Assembly: GCA_002690375.1 (NCBI GenBank)
Contig: NZEH01000066.1
Span: 1 to 8,059, forward strand
Origin: Dehalococcoidales bacterium
Lineage (GTDB): Bacteria; Chloroflexota; Dehalococcoidia; Dehalococcoidales; ARS1013
Length of the DNA: 8,059 bases
Direction: 5' to 3'
Positions within the stretch are counted from its first letter, which is position 1. Each line of letters begins with the position of its first letter. This document shows, in pieces, positions 7,484-8,059 of this stretch. Under the pieces are notes generated by a model that saw only the letters and a list, made by a program, of their open reading frames with translations, was not told the DNA's origin and did no database searches. The position numbers and the translations under genes were made by a program.

Positions 7484-8026
7484 ATGCCAGTAGCCGAAGA
7501 GGAATTTGAGCCATCGCATCCTGCTGGATTTGCCGAGCAGAATATGGATACTAGCCAACCAAAAGACCAGCATTTCACTATCTATTACGGTGATACCGGC
7601 TACAGCTACGAGAAATTGTTCGGTGCTTATTTAAAGGGGGCACAAACAGTTTCAGTTGAGGATTCCTATATCCGATTACCACATCAGATTCAGAATTTTA
7701 TCAGATTCTGCGAGCTTATGGTTAAGTTGCATGATGTAAAAACGATTAATCTTGTGACTGGTTTTGATGGAAAAGACCAAAAGGAAGAAATCGTCGAGAA
7801 GTTCTCTATCTTACAGAAGAGTTTAAAAGAACATGGGATAGATTTCAACTATAAATTCAGCGATACGGTTCACGATAGAGAGATCCGATTGGATAACGGC
7901 TGGATCATCAAAATCGGACGAGGTTTTGATATCTATCAAAAGCCAGAAGACTGGTTCTCAATAGGTAGTAGTGATTTTGATTTAAGGTTTCAACTCCAAT
8001 TCCGATTGATTCACAGCCAGATCTAA
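7484..8026 (+). CDS. MITD1 C-terminal phospholipase-D-like (MIT_C) domain protein, probably a 5'-truncated remnant
   Basis: The 180-residue product is a short acidic N terminus followed by one domain. Its landmarks are YYGDTGYSYEKLFG (34-47), VEDSYIRLPHQIQNF (58-72), RFCE (74-77), and HDREIRLDNGWIIKIGRG (130-147) followed by FDIYQKP and WFSIGSSDFDLR (157-168). These match the C-terminal domain of human MITD1, a phospholipase-D fold used for membrane binding and not known as an enzyme; its bacterial role is unknown to me. I recall bacterial copies at the C terminus of larger AAA+/Lon-like proteins (possibly BrxL-related), but that is recollection only. Signs of truncation: the frame is open back to 7328 through linker-like sequence, there is no good Shine-Dalgarno before ATG 7484 or ATG 7544, and no ATPase part is present. 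After DLR168 the expected P-C-x-E-T ending is replaced by FQLQFRLIHSQI. It is on the same strand as addAB, about 250 nt downstream. Domain identity is strong; whether it is expressed is doubtful. Confidence 0.6.
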   Translation: MPVAEEEFEPSHPAGFAEQNMDTSQPKDQHFTIYYGDTGYSYEKLFGAYLKGAQTVSVEDSYIRLPHQIQNFIRFCELMVKLHDVKTINLVTGFDGKDQKEEIVEKFSILQKSLKEHGIDFNYKFSDTVHDREIRLDNGWIIKIGRGFDIYQKPEDWFSIGSSDFDLRFQLQFRLIHSQI

Positions 8027-8059
8027 CCATGATACCAACCACTTTACGATCAAGTAACT

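Noticed and set aside
7360..7578. 72-codon minus-strand ORF opposite the linker and start of the MIT_C ORF
   Set aside because: The plus strand has recognisable coding content here; the minus frame is Ser/Gly-rich with no motif or ribosome site.
1..8059. CRISPR array, tRNA, rRNA, insertion sequence or attachment site
   Set aside because: I found no spaced repeat series, no cloverleaf-like sequence, no transposase motifs and no flanking terminal repeats on either strand.

Overview
This is an AddAB-type double-strand-break repair locus from a bacterium with moderate GC content (mid-40s percent by eye), standard genetic code and tight gene packing. The wording of the two large proteins most resembles what I remember of Chloroflexota, especially Dehalococcoidia/SAR202-like marine lineages. 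Examples are the AddB N-terminal block PVTIVVPSQYAGLSLRR and the AddA Walker A AGAGTGKT followed by AITFTEAAAAELRDRV. That placement is from memory, not from a search.

Layout. Positions 1-165 are non-coding or a gene edge. They hold a plausible sigma70-type promoter (TTGTTT, 17-nt spacer, TATAAT), a small hairpin and a strong Shine-Dalgarno. On the minus strand there is a very short start region with its own good ribosome site. Positions 166-545 carry a 25-codon ORF whose TGA overlaps the TTG start of a 101-codon ORF. These are either two coupled small genes or one gene of about 126 codons split by a one-base change in a T run. I recognise neither. Positions 546-744 are a leader region with a near-perfect tandem 11-bp repeat (629-650) ahead of addB.

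Positions 745-7235 are a two-gene operon, addB then addA, with a 4-nt ATGA stop/start overlap. AddB has a degenerate helicase core with no visible Walker A, a C-terminal PD-(D/E)XK nuclease, and the four cysteines of the AddB iron-sulfur cluster. AddA has all the usual superfamily 1A helicase motifs and its own C-terminal PD-(D/E)XK nuclease. Together they should form a heterodimeric helicase-nuclease with one motor and two nucleases. It would resect double-strand ends for RecA-dependent recombination and degrade linear foreign DNA.

Positions 7236-8059 hold a short intergenic stretch and then a 180-codon ORF. This ORF is almost entirely a domain like the C-terminal phospholipase-D-like domain of eukaryotic MITD1 (MIT_C). 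Its frame stays open upstream of the ATG (from 7328) through a charged, linker-like stretch, it lacks a good ribosome site, and its extreme C terminus departs from the family ending. The simplest reading is the 3' remnant of a longer, probably multidomain gene, although a stand-alone protein is possible.

I see no complete undescribed multi-gene system. The items most worth following are the MIT_C fragment beside addAB, the split small gene at 166-545, the 11-bp tandem repeat upstream of addB, and the A9 tract near the end of addB.
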